Source: Unio delphinus
Lineage: Eukaryota > Mollusca > Bivalvia > Unionida > Unionidae
NCBI GenBank assembly: GCA_029339505.1
Contig: JAQISU010000003.1
Span: forward strand, 14,344,001 to 14,408,000
DNA length: 64,000 bases
Direction: 5' to 3'
Part shown: positions 23,672-36,500 of the stretch, piece by piece
Numbering within the stretch: the stretch's first letter is position 1
Layout: each line of letters opens with the position of its first letter
Position numbers and translations under genes: made by a program
The notes under the pieces: model-generated
What the model saw: only the letters and a program-made list of their open reading frames with translations
The model's database searches: none
Told to the model about the DNA's origin: nothing

Positions 23672-25216
23672 TGTAACAGAATTGTTACCGAGAGGAGGGT
23701 GGATTAAATGAACAATACAAACACAATTTGTGAAAGAAAATATAAATTTATGTAATAAATTATAAATGAAAAAAATACAGATGTAACAACACAATAATTC
23801 ACGCGCTCAACCCACAATTACACTCACAACCATTCACAATACATGAATAAATTAAATAACAATACAAAAGGAATCACAAATGTAAAGGGATCTCTTGGAT
23901 TATACACAGATCCAAGAATCCTTTACGAAAGTTAAATAAATGCAAGTATGATTCACGAAAAAAATAAACACAAACGACAAACTATCTATCGCACGATGGA
24001 TTGCGATAACTAGCACGATCATATACTTGTATTCAATCAAGTTGCTAGCTTTTATTTATATCTATGTGATCACTTGAAATATTATTGCGATCTGACATAA
24101 ACATGCAAATACAACAATGTATTAAATTATATCACAATTTCAATACACCTATGTGTCTCCCCTGTATAACCGCACGATTCAGCAACAGTTGAATCGTCTC
24201 CCAGTTTCCCCGAGAACCGAGGGTTGACCAATACTATTATCGGACGTTTCCCTACACGGATCCACCACAGTTATACGTTCAGACAGCATACAACATCTAC
24301 CCGAACCAACGGTTCCTCACTCCCCTAGATGTCAACCCGGACGTTTTACAACTCTAAGACAGCTCCGACACTCGGACTTCTAGCTTTCCGGATATTTACA
24401 CGTTACACAGATATTGACGAACAGACAGTTCGACACACAGACAGATACTTCAATTCCGTTTGCACAAATTAACGGCACAAGCACATTCAGATATTTATAC
24501 AGAGATGTTCCAGAACAAACAATAGATGTCCCACAACAAATCAAACGATTTCAAAGACGTTTATCAAAAAGATGGTATCAGATGTGTTAACAGCTACGGT
24601 ATCAACGATGTTATTAGCAGCTACGGTATCAACGATGTTATTAGCAGCTACGGTACCAGAAACAATGTAACAACTATGTTAGCAGCTACGGTATCAGAGA
24701 CGGTATCAACGATGTTATTAGATGCGCTATCAGTGATGAACTTCTACGGTATCAACGACGGAATCAGCTGGAATCAGACTGAATCAACGACGGAATCAGC
24801 TGGAATCAGACTGAATCAGACTGAATTAAACGGTGACAGCTATTGTCAGATGTTATCAGATCTACGGAATCAACGATGTTATTAGATCTCCGGAATCAAC
24901 CCTTTGGCTGGAGATTTGCAAGACGAGGTTATCTATCCTTCGATTAGATATTTGGGTTCCCGTCAAAATTTATGATAAATCCTAAGCCTTATATACTCTC
25001 AATAGGTGAACATAAATCACATCGAGCTTGCCGTACACCACGTAAAACGAGTATTTCGGATTTCATGTAAATTACAAATTGGCACATGCAAATCGTTACA
25101 CGCCACTTAATCACCCCAGGTAATGCGTGTACGACGAAATCAAGAAAAATGGTGAGTTTCGTTTGCAATTGAAGAACAACAAAAATCAGTTCAAATTTTC
25201 GCCTAATTCTGTGACA
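23672..25216 (-). repeat. 5' LTR (1,545 bp)
   Basis: Near-identical to 18809-20365: one substitution (GATCTACGG against GAACTACGG) and one missing 12-bp unit. The 119-codon open frame inside mirrors the one in the other LTR and is not considered a gene. Confidence 0.95.
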
Positions 25217-25292
25217 ATGGTAATAACTATTTACATTTGTGCATAATGAATTTCCTCAAAATTTGCTTTCTTTATTAGTCGTGCAAATGCGA

Positions 25293-25483
25293 AGCATGAT
25301 GTCCCACCCAGTCACATTATCCTGACACCAGGCCGACCAGTCCTAACACTAACCTCTTATTGCTGAAGTGAGGCAGCTGTTAGTACCATTTTTGTAAGTC
25401 TTTGTTATGGCTCGGCCGGGAATCTAACCCACGACCTCCCACTTCCGCGGCGGACACTCAAACCTCTAGGCCACCGGAGCGGT
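25293..25483 (-). mobile_element. SINE family A, tail-truncated
   Basis: Minus-strand head ACCGCTCCGGTGGCCTAGAG near 25483, through the body to GTGGGACATCATGC; the tail third is absent. It lies head-to-head with the next copy, 50 bp away. Confidence 0.88.
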
Positions 25484-25532
25484 TGGAGCTTTATATATAT
25501 GTGCGTGATAATCTGCTTACTGGTGCAATTTA

Positions 25533-25871
25533 GACCGCTCCAGTGACCTAGTGGTTAGAGCGTCCGCCTCGAAAGCGGGAGGTCGTGTGTTCGATTTACG
25601 ATGGAGGCTAGTAACAACAAAAACTTTTTTTAAAAACAAAACGGTACTACCCGGTGCCTAGCTTAGCGCTCAGCATTAAGAGGTTAGTGTTAGGACTAGT
25701 TGGTCTGGTGGCAGGATAACTTGGCTGCCTAGGACTGCACGTTACATATCTGGGCAAGATGACCCCAGTGGTAGACATTACTGTAAACTGCCACACTAAA
25801 CATCGTAGCAATATGACTGAATTTTCTTTTAAAGCTACGTTACAAATCCATATCACACAAACACAAATAAA
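25533..25871 (+). mobile_element. SINE family A
   Basis: Head ACCGCTCCAGTGACCTAGTG, B-box region GTTCGAT, a small insertion after the head, the body block GTTAGTGTTAGGACTAGTTGG, and tail AAGCTACGTTACAAATCC with CA-rich end. It ends about 75 bp before the innexin splice acceptor, so it is probably in the intron. Confidence 0.88.
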
Positions 25872-25948
25872 CAGTGTTGAAATTTCATCATATATGACCT
25901 AATCTTTATTGTCTTCGTAAATATCAATTTTCTTTCTTCGCTTTCCAG

Positions 25949-27185
25949 GGCTTCGGCTTTGTTGGGAGTAGTACCTTCTTTCCAGAAATTAGCCGCCAGT
26001 CGGACAGACGACTGGATAGACCGAGTTAGCCATGTCGATACGGTGTTTCTGCTGGTAATTTTCGCCGTGGTGGTGAGTACGGGTCAGTTTGTCGGTGACC
26101 CAATCCATTGCTGGAATCCAGCTGAGTTTACTGGATCCTATGACGCATACGCTAAGAGCTACTGCTGGATCAAAAATACATACTATATTCCCTTGACCGA
26201 GAGTATCCCGGTTGACATTCAGAAACGGCAAGATGCAGAGATTACCTACTACCAATGGGTGCCACTAATCTTGATATTTCAAGCTTTCATGTTCAAAATT
26301 CCGAACATCGTCTGGAAACTGCTGAATGGAGGATCGGGATTGAATTTGAGCAAAATCTGTAAGCTTGCAGAAGAGACACAGTGGGGCACTCCAGACGATC
26401 GGAAAGTCAAGATAAGAAATATCGCCAAATTTATGGATCGATGGTTGCAAACTCATCAAGAGTACCGTAACAATATCATTGTAAGAATTAAAGCAAAAAC
26501 ATCCCGCATATTTTGCTTTGTTTGCAACAAGCGACAGGGCACATACCTCACAGCCATGTATCTCTGGGTCAAAGTACTGTTCATTGCCAACGTCATCGGC
26601 CAGTTCTTTTTACTCAACGCTTTTATGGCCACGAATTATAACATGTATGGTTTTGAATATATAAAAATGCTGCAGAGTGGAACGTCCATGAAAGAGAGTC
26701 CGAGATTCCCTAGGATTACACTCTGCGACTTTGAGATTAGGCAATTGAATAACATTCAGAGGTGGACGGTACAATGTGTGTTGCCAATCAATTTATTTAA
26801 CGAAAAGATTTTCGTCTTCTTGTGGTTCTGGTTTTTCGTCGTAGCCGTACTTGCCGGTATTAACTTCATCAAGTGGCTTTTCCTGGTCGTCGTGAAACGA
26901 AACAATTACATGTACGTAAAGAAATACCTGCTCATCGCCTCCAAAATACAAACATCGACCGACAAAAAGCTTGCTCGAAGATTTGCTGAAGAATATCTTA
27001 GAGATGACGGGTGTTTTGTTGTACGAATGGTTGGTATCAATTCTACAGATCTGGTCATAACCGACTTACTGGAAGAGCTATGGGCTCAGTTTAAAGAGGC
27101 AAATGAACCGAAGCCGCACGAGTACATCCCGACTATTGACGAGGAGGAGACACTACTTGGAAAAAAGACAAATGGGCCATATTAG
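25949..27185 (+). CDS. innexin, main coding exon (copy 2)
   Basis: Second member of the gap-junction family, 411 codons visible. YYQWVP opens TM2. The loop cysteines are PIHCW and SYCW (18 apart), then TLCDF and VQCVL (17 apart), identical spacing to copy 1. TM3 and TM4 regions read VKVLFIANVIGQFFLLNAF and KIFVFLWFWFFVVAVLAG. The cytoplasmic tail is about 40 residues shorter than in copy 1. There is no ATG: the exon follows the acceptor TTCTTCGCTTTCCAG at 25948 and starts with one base of a split codon, exactly the boundary used in copy 1 (residues G-x-S-x-L/I-L before VPSF). An upstream exon must supply the start. The same strand and intron position show tandem duplication. Orthology to a named innexin cannot be assigned here. 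Confidence 0.95.
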
Positions 27186-29356
27186 TGTACATGGAAAAAG
27201 AGACAAATTGTATTTTGCATATAAGGATAACATTTTGGCTGTTATTCGCAAAATCATTGTCGATTAGTTTGCTTGATGCGACGACTCGAACACGAAGAGT
27301 AATAGCTTTGTTTAGTCATACATAAACATGATGATAATGTACTGATACATGATGATAATGTACTGATACATGATGATAATGTACTGATACTTTGTTGTAG
27401 TGTTAGGTTGCAATCACACGAAAATTCAGCTGTTATTAGATTTTTTTCTGACAGATTATCATCATGTAACTTTAAGTGTGTCTTCCAGTCGGTGCAGCAT
27501 TTATAAATGCTCCTGTATATAAATGTTGTGCGGATATTTGTATAATTAATGTTAGAACATGGAAACGAGATATCCAGTTCAAAGGACACGAAGGGGAAGC
27601 AATCGTTCGTATGTAACATTAATTCTTAGGTACAATTATCAGGAATCATGGTGAAGACCGTTCCGTGGGGTGGATCGTCAACTTGATTTCTACTGTATAG
27701 CATCTTGGATAGGCAAACATCTTTAATCCACTTTGCTCATATCAACCCGTGGCTTCTTGCAGGGACGTCATTTCAATGTATTATGGGGTGGGGGGAACAT
27801 TGTTAGGTAATTCCAGCAACTATTAATTTCGGGTCATTGGCTTCAGTGGCAGTGTAAATGGCCTTATTGAATATCGGATAGGTCATGTGACAAGCTGTCT
27901 GGATGGGTTATTGGTTTGGTTTGCTATCAGCAAGGACTCCTTCAGCCGCAAGAGTGCATTTAGTCAAGTAATGTTTCCGCTAGTTACATGTGTCAAGGGT
28001 TGGTATGGAACAAAGTCGGTAGACGACCTTTGCAAGCGATAATAACGAGTTAGATGAGATAGTAATTTTGTGTTCACATTCATTCCTTGAAATGTACTAA
28101 TTTGATTATTGCATGCATTGTTTTTATTTGTTTCATTGTACTCATTAACAAGATGAAATGAGTTCCAACTTGCGTGTAGTACACGTACAGTTCTGCGTCA
28201 TTCGGGGTTCTTCTTTATATGTACTTTTGTTTCTTTGATAGCATCATTTTCATATTTGTAATGTTACTTTAAGCTTATTATGCTCAGATTGTTTAAAATC
28301 TTTGCACATACATTTTAACACGGAATATTTGAAATTTTATACGGGGTCTTTTGACATATTTATGAACAGAAGATCGCAGTTCGCAGTATTGTTGGCGCCC
28401 TGCCTCGCTTCTTTACCTTTGTACTGGCATTTAGGAAAGAATATGCATTTGCGAAATTTGTATCTAAAAGACTACTTAGAGGATTTGACATTTGCAGGCT
28501 AAATGTCACTTAACACATCCAATGCACCCGCTCGTATTTTAATAAATGGTGTTTATGTACTACACTCCTCACTGTTTAGAATTGTCAAATATTCCTTGTT
28601 ACTGACCGGGACCACTAACTACTTTTGTAAATATTTTTGTATATAAATGGTTAATGCTTGTTTAAGCTTGCAATATATTTTTATAGATGCCATTTTGAAC
28701 ATTGAATACGTTGTGTAGTTTGAAAATAGTTCTGCATATGCCTTTGTTGCATTTTCTCCAAGTGGAATGCAAATTTACTTCTTTACCAATTACTGCTATT
28801 CCATATCTGTGCAGGGACCAATTAAGGTCGCGTGTTGTTACCGTATACATTTCTCTTTTGCAACAGATCCGAGTTATCTTCGTTTATATTTTAACCTGCA
28901 AAATCGCTCATTCTTTGTCAATTATATTGTACTATATGCAATTTTAATTTGCTTATATTTGTAATTTTGATTTTCATTTGTCGATTCATTAATGCACATA
29001 TTCTAATCATGGATCAGAATTCATTTGATAAAATCTTTCATCCACATGTCCTAATTCATGCTGTCAGATTTGACATGTATATGTTACAGTCTTCCAAATC
29101 AGATACAACGATGTGTTGAAGTTGGACTGGTTAACTTGACTAATTAATTGTATCTTGCTAGTGTTTATTATTTAATTATCGCTGCATATTTTATTTCTCC
29201 ACAAAAGGTGCATCAACATTAGTTACTGTGCAACATTTATTTCTAACCGTGTTACATTTACATTTTCTTTAAAATGGTATAAATGGAATGTGGGGTGTAC
29301 GTTTCCCTTCTCAGTCGTAGACGGTGCTTTCAAAACAGTAACTAATGCATTTTTGT
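27186..29356. other. 3' flank and non-coding DNA
   Basis: No further gene. Probable 3' UTR at the start. A 21-bp tandem (about three units of CATGATGATAATGTACTGATA) sits at 27326-27393, shortly after the innexin stop. Confidence 0.5.
27326..27393. repeat. 21-bp tandem repeat, about three units
   Basis: Near-perfect units of CATGATGATAATGTACTGATA. Confidence 0.9.
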
Positions 29357-29452
29357 CTGGGAATGTAACACGCTTTCTGATTGGCCGAATGTTACTATTT
29401 GCCGCTGGGAATGTAACGCGCTTTCTGATTGGCCGAATGTTACTATTTGCCA
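29357..29452. repeat. 48-bp tandem duplication
   Basis: Two adjacent copies starting CTGGGAATGTAAC and containing TTTCTGATTGGCCGAATG; one substitution is seen within the units. Each holds an ATTGG (reverse CCAAT) pentamer. Confidence 0.9.
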
Positions 29453-30077
29453 CTGTTTAGCCAGCGATGTACAATTGGAAACCTTGACGAAATTGTAATG
29501 TCTTGTTTTTTGTGAAGTAGTGGAATGTAAAATAACGTCTACAATTGCTTGACAAAACTATAACACGTTTTTCAAAATGAGGCTATGGTCTCCTATTTCA
29601 AGATTTAATTATGTTGGGATTATCATCATAAACAAATATCAATTTCACGATTTCTTCTAATGCGTCGTCTGACGAAAACTAAATTTGCCACAGCGCAAAC
29701 ACCCTTAATATTTATGGTCCCAAGTAGAATAAAAACTTTTGTTTCCCTTTATAAACATTTCTTAATGTAGTGTGAACGTTTTTACCATTTCTCCTGAAGA
29801 TCCAATGATTTCGGCCAAGGAGCTAAAAGATAAGCGCCCTTTTCCAAGGACGCATTGATGCAGTCAGTGCGCGTTGGCCTGGGTGAATCGACGCTCATCA
29901 AACTCAGCTACCGAGAAATATGTGAAAATATTTTACCATTGTCCTTCCACTTATTGATTTCTAAGTACTAATCAGTTATTATTGACAAACTCTTTTCCTG
30001 TTATTTAGTCTCTATTTTTCATTCAATTTATCATTGCATTGTTTTTTTGCTGATTCGATTTATCTACCCTGGTTTGA

Positions 30078-30165
30078 ATACACTGACTGATTTGAGTACC
30101 CCGTGACTGATTTGAATACCCTGTGACTGAATTGAATAAATACCCTGTGACTGATTTGAATACCC
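30078..30165. repeat. about 20-bp tandem repeat, four units
   Basis: Units of the form CCCTGTGACTGATTTGAATA, one with a four-base expansion. Confidence 0.85.
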
Positions 30166-30777
30166 AGTAACTTCGTATTGTTTAATTAATTAGTGTCAAG
30201 CAAATATACAGAAAGAAAGGTAGAGATTTTGGAGAGTTCTTCAGAACGAACTTCCGAACTTGTAATTGTATTTGAATGCATTATTTTAAAAAAATTGCCA
30301 TAATGTTTGTCATTTAATCGCACTAGAATGATTTTTAGATTTTCAGAAACGATGTCACTTTATTGCAAATTAACGCATTTTGTTCCAGAAGGAATAAATT
30401 TTGAACGTATTCGTACTAGTATCATTATCGTAACAGTATGCATGACTTATTATTCATCATTCATATTTATATAGACGAATAAAGTGATTCTCATAGCTTA
30501 CGATAAAAAGCAATGTGGCTTTCCACCCAAGACCTTAATATCACATAAAGCCGAAGTCGAATACGCAAGAACAATCAATTCCTGGAACGTAGTTCATATG
30601 CACTTAACAGGTTTTCGGACGATTGTGTTGCAGAACAAGGTTGGTCCTAGTCTGAGCGAGCACCGTGTTAATCGATGTCATTTGCCTGATGCAAATTGAT
30701 ATCTTGACACCGTGGAGCATATATTTGTAGCACCGTTCGACTTGAACTTTACTGGCAATGCAGATGTTCTTTTCAGT

Positions 30778-31110
30778 ATAGCTTTTCGATCACACGAATT
30801 GCTATGATGTATAACTGGCACTGACTATACACTAGTCAGGATAGCCTTTCGATCACACGTATCGCTATGATGTATAACTGGCACTGCCTTTACACTAGTC
30901 AGGATAGCCTTTCGATCACACGAATCGCTGAAATGTATAACTGGCACTGCCTTTACACTAGTCAGGATAGCCTTTCGATCACACGAATCGCTGAAATGTA
31001 TAACTGGCACTGCCTTTACACTAGTCAGGATAGCCTTTCTATCACACAAATCGCTGAAATGTATAACTGGCACTGCCTATACACTAGTCAACGATCACAC
31101 AAATCGCTGT
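30778..31110. repeat. 63-bp minisatellite, five-plus units
   Basis: Units of 63 bp starting ATAGCCTTTCGATCACAC and ending TTTACACTAGTCAGG, starting at 30778, 30841, 30904, 30967, 31030 with a partial sixth. Open frames on both strands are repeat artefacts (63 is divisible by three). Confidence 0.95.
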
Positions 31111-31794
31111 TTTATTAATTTTTGTTACTGTAATGTTAACTTTTTTGGTGTTTTTTTTTCTCCTTACAATTATCATGTATTTAATTTTCCATATTCTACA
31201 CAGTGTAGAATCATACATTGTTTTCTGTATTATTACACTGTTCATGGATTTTTAATTGGATTTATGTTTTGTAAATGTCACTGTATCCAATTTGCCTACG
31301 TGTCTCCTTTTTCATTCAAAGTAATAGATGATGCCTTTAGATTTTACCATGTACTGACAATGTAAAAAGCTCACATATATTTCAACAATAAAATCCATCA
31401 CAAGATTACGTTTTTGTTATGATACAAGGGATGGACACTGATAAACGCATACAATTTCCCTTAATTTATGCAGCCAGTGTTAACAAGAATATTTTACTTG
31501 TTTGTTATGCGATTTTGTGGAGAGGGGTATTTGGAGAATGTTGTTGCATGTGCGGTGGTATTTTGTATTTTTTGTCTTTTCGTTATTTGGGGATTTGTCC
31601 AGCATTATCATTATCAGTGTTTCTTAGGCAAAAGTCGTCTGGCCCATCCCTCTCCAGACCAAGGAGTTGCCAGAAGGAGATGTAGTACATCGTCCAATTG
31701 CTTTAGGGTCTCCACTTCGGATTTTCTGTTAGGGTTTACTCTGTTTGCCTTTGGCTAACCAAAGCCGACCTGCAAGGCAGCAGGAGTCTCGTGT
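31111..31794. other. non-coding DNA
   Basis: No supported gene. AATAAA at 31388 is isolated. Confidence 0.4.
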
Positions 31795-32702
31795 GTGGTC
31801 GGGTGCGTCCATTTCACGAACAGATAATGCACTTGCCACTGCCCACAACATCAACACCTACTTAGAGCGCATCCTGAGTGAAGTCCTGGAAAACCACTGT
31901 GGGACAGTAAGCATTGGAGGGTGTAGCATCACCAACCTACGCTTTGCAGACGACATTGATGGACTGGCAGGCAGTGAAGACGAGCTTGCCACCTTAGTAA
32001 AGAGCCTGGATGACGCATCTTCCTGATTTGACATGGAGATAAGCGCTGAGAAGACAAAGCTGATCACAAATAGTGGAAAACAAATCTCAGCCAAGATTAA
32101 ATTCAGAAGACAGTAGCTGGAATCAGTGGGCCAGTTCAAATACCTTGGTTCCATAATCACCGAAGAGGGATCACATGCAGATAATTTGTCACGAGCAGCA
32201 CAAACAACGGCAGCTATGTCATTGCTAAGACCCATCTGGAGAGAACAAGAATATGTATGAAAACTAAAATCAGACTATTGAGAGCACTAGTCATCTCAAT
32301 CGTTTTGCATTCATGTGAAGCCTGGACCCTGACAGCAGAATTACAAGGAAGAATCCATGCACTTGAAATGAGCTGCTACATAACTATCCTTGGCATCTCT
32401 TACCTGGACCACATCACAAATGAAGAAGTGCGTTACACCATCACTCAAAAATAGAAAGCTGAAATGGGATGGCCTTGTCACAAGAGCCAATAGTCTTATC
32501 CACAATAGTACTGCAGGGCTGCGTCCAGGGAGGCAGAAGGAGAAGTAGACAGAGAACGAAGTGGACTGGCAAGATCACATAATGGACCAGGAAAAGTTTT
32601 GCGGATACACGGGCATTGGCACATGATCGAGACGAATGGATTGAACTGGTCAGATGTTCAGCAGTACAGTGCCTCAACGATCACAGTAAATCAAGAGACT
32701 AA
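31795..32702 (+). pseudogene. LINE reverse transcriptase C-terminal fragment
   Basis: Decayed non-LTR retrotransposon. The RT palm motif FADDIDGLAG follows SIGGCSITNLR (about 31905-31960). Then come KTKLITNSGK, FKYLGSIITEEGS, SCEAWTLTAELQGR with LGISYLDHITNEEVR, and a terminal KLKWDGLVTR segment. These occur in the usual order of the second half of a LINE ORF2. Frames change several times and contain stops, so it is dead. The endonuclease and first half of RT are absent (5' truncation is typical of LINEs). Clade not assigned. Confidence 0.88.
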
Positions 32703-33798
32703 TACTGGTTATGGTGGTAGTGGTGGAGGGTTTGAGTCGGAATGTTTCATCACAATCAAGGTCTGACAAAAAGTCGGCCGGGTGTGAAAGGCAATGAGAA
32801 GGTTGGTTATAGCCTTCTATATCATGAAGTTTGGTATCTATCGAGGACTGTACTAATAAGATTTTTTTAAAAAAATATATCTCTTACAAGACATATCTGC
32901 AAAATATTTTATAGAGTATACATTTTTAACTCATTGTCACTCGGTTATTGGGCAATCTGAGCATGGTCTTGTGAATTAGGGCAAAATCCATTTTGCGTTT
33001 TGCTTTTTGCACTGATAACTTTGATTGTTTCAAGCTAAGTTCACTTAACAGATAATTGCAAAGCAAATAATGCGCGTGTTTAGTAGTTTATATGCGACCA
33101 ATTAAAGAAAATCTGTGTCCTACAGAGATAAAAGTTTCCCTGTGTGACAGTGGTCTCATCCGCTCGCTTTTTTAGATAGCCCATCTTTTTGTATTTTAAA
33201 TCTCTGGCTCAGCTAATGTGGGTGTGTGATTGTCAGTATCTTACAGTTGGTCAGTCGTTCTTCACAGGGTTTTCTCTGGCTCTTTCTCTATCAAATATAC
33301 TGGCCGCCATGTATAGCATATTCTGTGTTTAAATCGCGTTAAAGGCACAATAGAGCAGCTGGCGGTGAATTTTAAAAATGTTGGGATATTTTTTATATCA
33401 ACAGATTATATACTATTTAAAAGGCAATTCTGGGGTAATATCAAGCACGTAGAGGTTCTCGTTATGAAAAAATACGAGCTCTCAGAAATCTTCGTACTTA
33501 GAGCAACGAGTGTATCGTCACCATATTAAAATCACGTTCGGCAGTGATCGGAAAATCCCAAACAAATAACATAATTCCGGTGACCGAAATTTGCATAACT
33601 ATATGCCAAATTGTAAACACAGAAGTTGATAACGTAAAACACATACGCTACGAGATAGCAAAATGTCAACAACGGTGAGTACGATTTTCTTCTGATCTCG
33701 TTCATTTTCTCCTTATCACATTCCTTTCTACTTTTAACTTGGAGAGGAAACATTGAAATATATGTAGAACTACTTTTATAGTTGTAGTTAGATAGGAG

Positions 33799-33832
<34 letters not shown>

Positions 33833-34807
33833 TACGAGAATGATTTAAATAGACGTGCTTTGTACATTATTGCCAAAAGTCGCAAGTACTCGATTTCTTG
33901 CTTAGTATTCGCACCCCACCCCACCCCCTTCATTTTATAAACGAAAGCGTCTATGGTATTTAAAAATGATCAAAAACTTCAGCTATTTCATTAATCATTA
34001 TATACATTCTAAAAAGACCCACCAATGGACTCCTAACGATCGTCTACTGGCGTTTCGAACAAAGTTGAAAAGAATTCGTGTTCTGCTTCTCCAAGTGAAT
34101 ACTTTACATACACTAGGTTTTCAATAAGAGTTTTTTTTAAAATCTGCGACTGGGGTATGGAATAAAGGTCCAAAATCTATGGGCCTGATAATAAAACGTA
34201 CATACACACAACCACTGGAAGTTTGACCGTAGTTTTTATTATTGCGCACGTTTGTTCCTTATTATGCACGCAGAGTAAATAGGCAGTTTGCTTTGGTGCC
34301 GATCTAAGAAAAGTTGGGGCCCTTTTTAAATTTTGGACCTACCCATCCCCCCCCCCCCCCCAACACTTGACCTGATCCATCCCAGAAAACTTTTACGTTT
34401 TCAAAGTCATTAGAGAGACAAGTGGACTACATTAACACGTATACTGTGCAATAGAAAAGATGCACACTGAATGATAAACTCAAATGTAGAAACTTTATTA
34501 TACCCACACTGAAATAGCTCTCTTTCAAGCTCAATTCCAGAGCGACGTTTAAGAGGGAGAGGGAGGAATGGACGGGCAGTGTAGCATAAACCAGAGGTGA
34601 ACGATCATATGTTGTGCAGATTCAAAACAGAGCTGACATAGAGCATAGCTCTACACATAGCTCGAACAAGGCAGACAAGGATGAGGGCAATTATTTATTT
34701 ATATCTTACAAAACAATTATATATATACTCTACAAATCAGTAGTGTCTTGCACAACATAGAACATGTAAAATTGTATTGTAGGATTTTTTATTTACCAAA
34801 CAATGTA
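32703..34807. other. non-coding DNA with (GT)n
   Basis: A (GT)n microsatellite lies at 33799-33831 and a poly-C run at about 34349-34362. No gene supported. Confidence 0.5.
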
Positions 34808-35119
34808 ACCGCTCCGGTGGCCTAGTGGTTAGAGCGTCCGCTGCGGAAGCGGGAAGTCGCGGGTTCGATTCCCGGCCGAGTCATACCAAGGTCTTTAAAA
34901 AATGGTACTAACAGCTGCCTCGCTTGGTGCTCAGCATCAAGAGGTTAGTGTTAGGACTGGTCGCCATGGTGTCAGGATAATGTGACTGGGTCGACATCAT
35001 GTCTGCGGCATGATGCCCCAGTGCTAGACATCACCATAACCTGCCTCATTGCAGATATCGTAGCGATATGACTGAAAAGTGTTAAAGCTACGTTACAAAT
35101 CCTAAGCAAACAAACCAAA
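34808..35119 (+). mobile_element. SINE family A, full-length
   Basis: Well-preserved copy: head ACCGCTCCGGTGGCCTAGTG, A-box TGGCCTAGTGGTTAG, B-box GGTTCGATTCC, body block TTAGTGTTAGGACTGGTCG, and tail AAGCTACGTTACAAATCCTA then AAACAAACC. Confidence 0.93.
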
Positions 35120-35299
35120 CAATGCATGTTTAAACTGCTTTACTTTTTGTTGCTACTCACCACCCGACCCCGATATTATTTTGATAAAGGAAGACCCTGC
35201 ACGGATACAGTTTTAAATAGATGCCATCTCATTTATATGATATATTGTATAATGCCAAAATGATAAAAGTAGTATGGAGACGGTGAGTACCCCATTGGA

Positions 35300-36452
35300 T
35301 GATGATATGCTTATAATAGAACCTGTATTTGTAGATTTCAGAAACGTTTATGACATGGTGGATCATAAAATCCTTTCGAAGAAACTGAAAATCTTCCAAT
35401 GTGATGAAAACACAGATGGTTTACTTCATACTCAACTGAGAGAATACAACGTGTATATATAAATAATGTTCTGTCTGAACAATTAGATACGGAGTACCAC
35501 AAGGATCAATTGTAGGTCCATTACTATTTATATTTTTTTATTATTAATGACCTACCCCTTTACTGTAAAGGACTTCATTTCATCTACAGATCTATATGCA
35601 GATAAGATAACAACACAAAGCACAAACTAGAAATTAAATTGCAGGATGCCCTAAACCAACTGGATAACTGGTGCTCATACATTGGCATTGTGGTTAATAC
35701 TCGTAAAACTAAATAGTACTTATCGCAACACGGCGAAAGGAACAAATCTTGATAGTGATGAACTCTGACATAGAAAGATAAAAATTTGCATATGGTCTGT
35801 CTTGATAAGACTACTTGCTGTTTTGGCAGATAATACCTATCATTGACTGAACATTTCAATGACATCAGGAAAAAAGTATTTCAAGTTTATGGCTTGTCCG
35901 TAGGATAAGACAATTTTTTCTCAAGGGTGCAGAAAAATATTTTATAAAAGTTACATAAAACCCCATTTATACTATTTTGATAGAATGTGGGATAGTTCAA
36001 ATGATAAAAACATAACAAAGCTAGCAGATCATCAAACATCAGCATTCAGGTTAATACCAATCCAGAAAGAAAGCAATGGCATTGAGCTGGTAAATTAAAA
36101 TATTACCTATCAAAGAACAAATCGGGCTGAGAAAACCAAACAGTATAAGATTACCTAACCGGGCTGAGAAAACCAAACAGTATAAGATTCCTAAACCGGG
36201 CTGAGAAAACCAAACAGTATAAAATTCCCAAAGCAAGTAAGGAATTATTTAAACAAAGTTTCCAATACTCTGGAACTTTGTCTGGAATAGTATTTCATTT
36301 GACATTAGAAATGCTAACTCTGTTTCCATCTTCTTAACTCAAGATATCCATTGGCTTCTGAGATGCTTAACAAAAATCCTTTGTATTAGGGCCTCAAGGT
36401 AGATTAGTTCTTCAGCTAATTGTGTTACCCTTTTTGAATAAAGTTATTATTA

Positions 36453-36500
<48 letters not shown>

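Larger units (their letters stand above)
18804..25221 (-). mobile_element. complete young Ty3/gypsy (Gmr1-like) LTR retrotransposon lacking RT
   Basis: Structure on the minus strand: 5' LTR (23672-25216), tRNA-Leu primer site, one Gag-protease-integrase frame, polypurine tract, 3' LTR (18809-20365). The 5-bp target duplication ATGGT is at 18804-18808 and 25217-25221. The LTRs differ by one substitution and one 12-bp indel, so insertion is recent. About 180 bp separates the integrase stop codon from the 3' LTR, leaving no room for reverse transcriptase and RNase H. Gag has a SCAN-like region and the protease is followed directly by integrase, as in Gmr1-type elements, where RT would come after integrase. 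It sits between the two innexin exons. Confidence 0.93.

Noticed and set aside
30825..31118. Repeat proteins on both strands
   Set aside because: 63-bp minisatellite open in several frames.
4562..35119. tRNA genes suggested by A-box and B-box sequences
   Set aside because: All matches are heads of SINE families A and B, followed by the same SINE bodies; none folds as a stand-alone tRNA gene with unique flanks.
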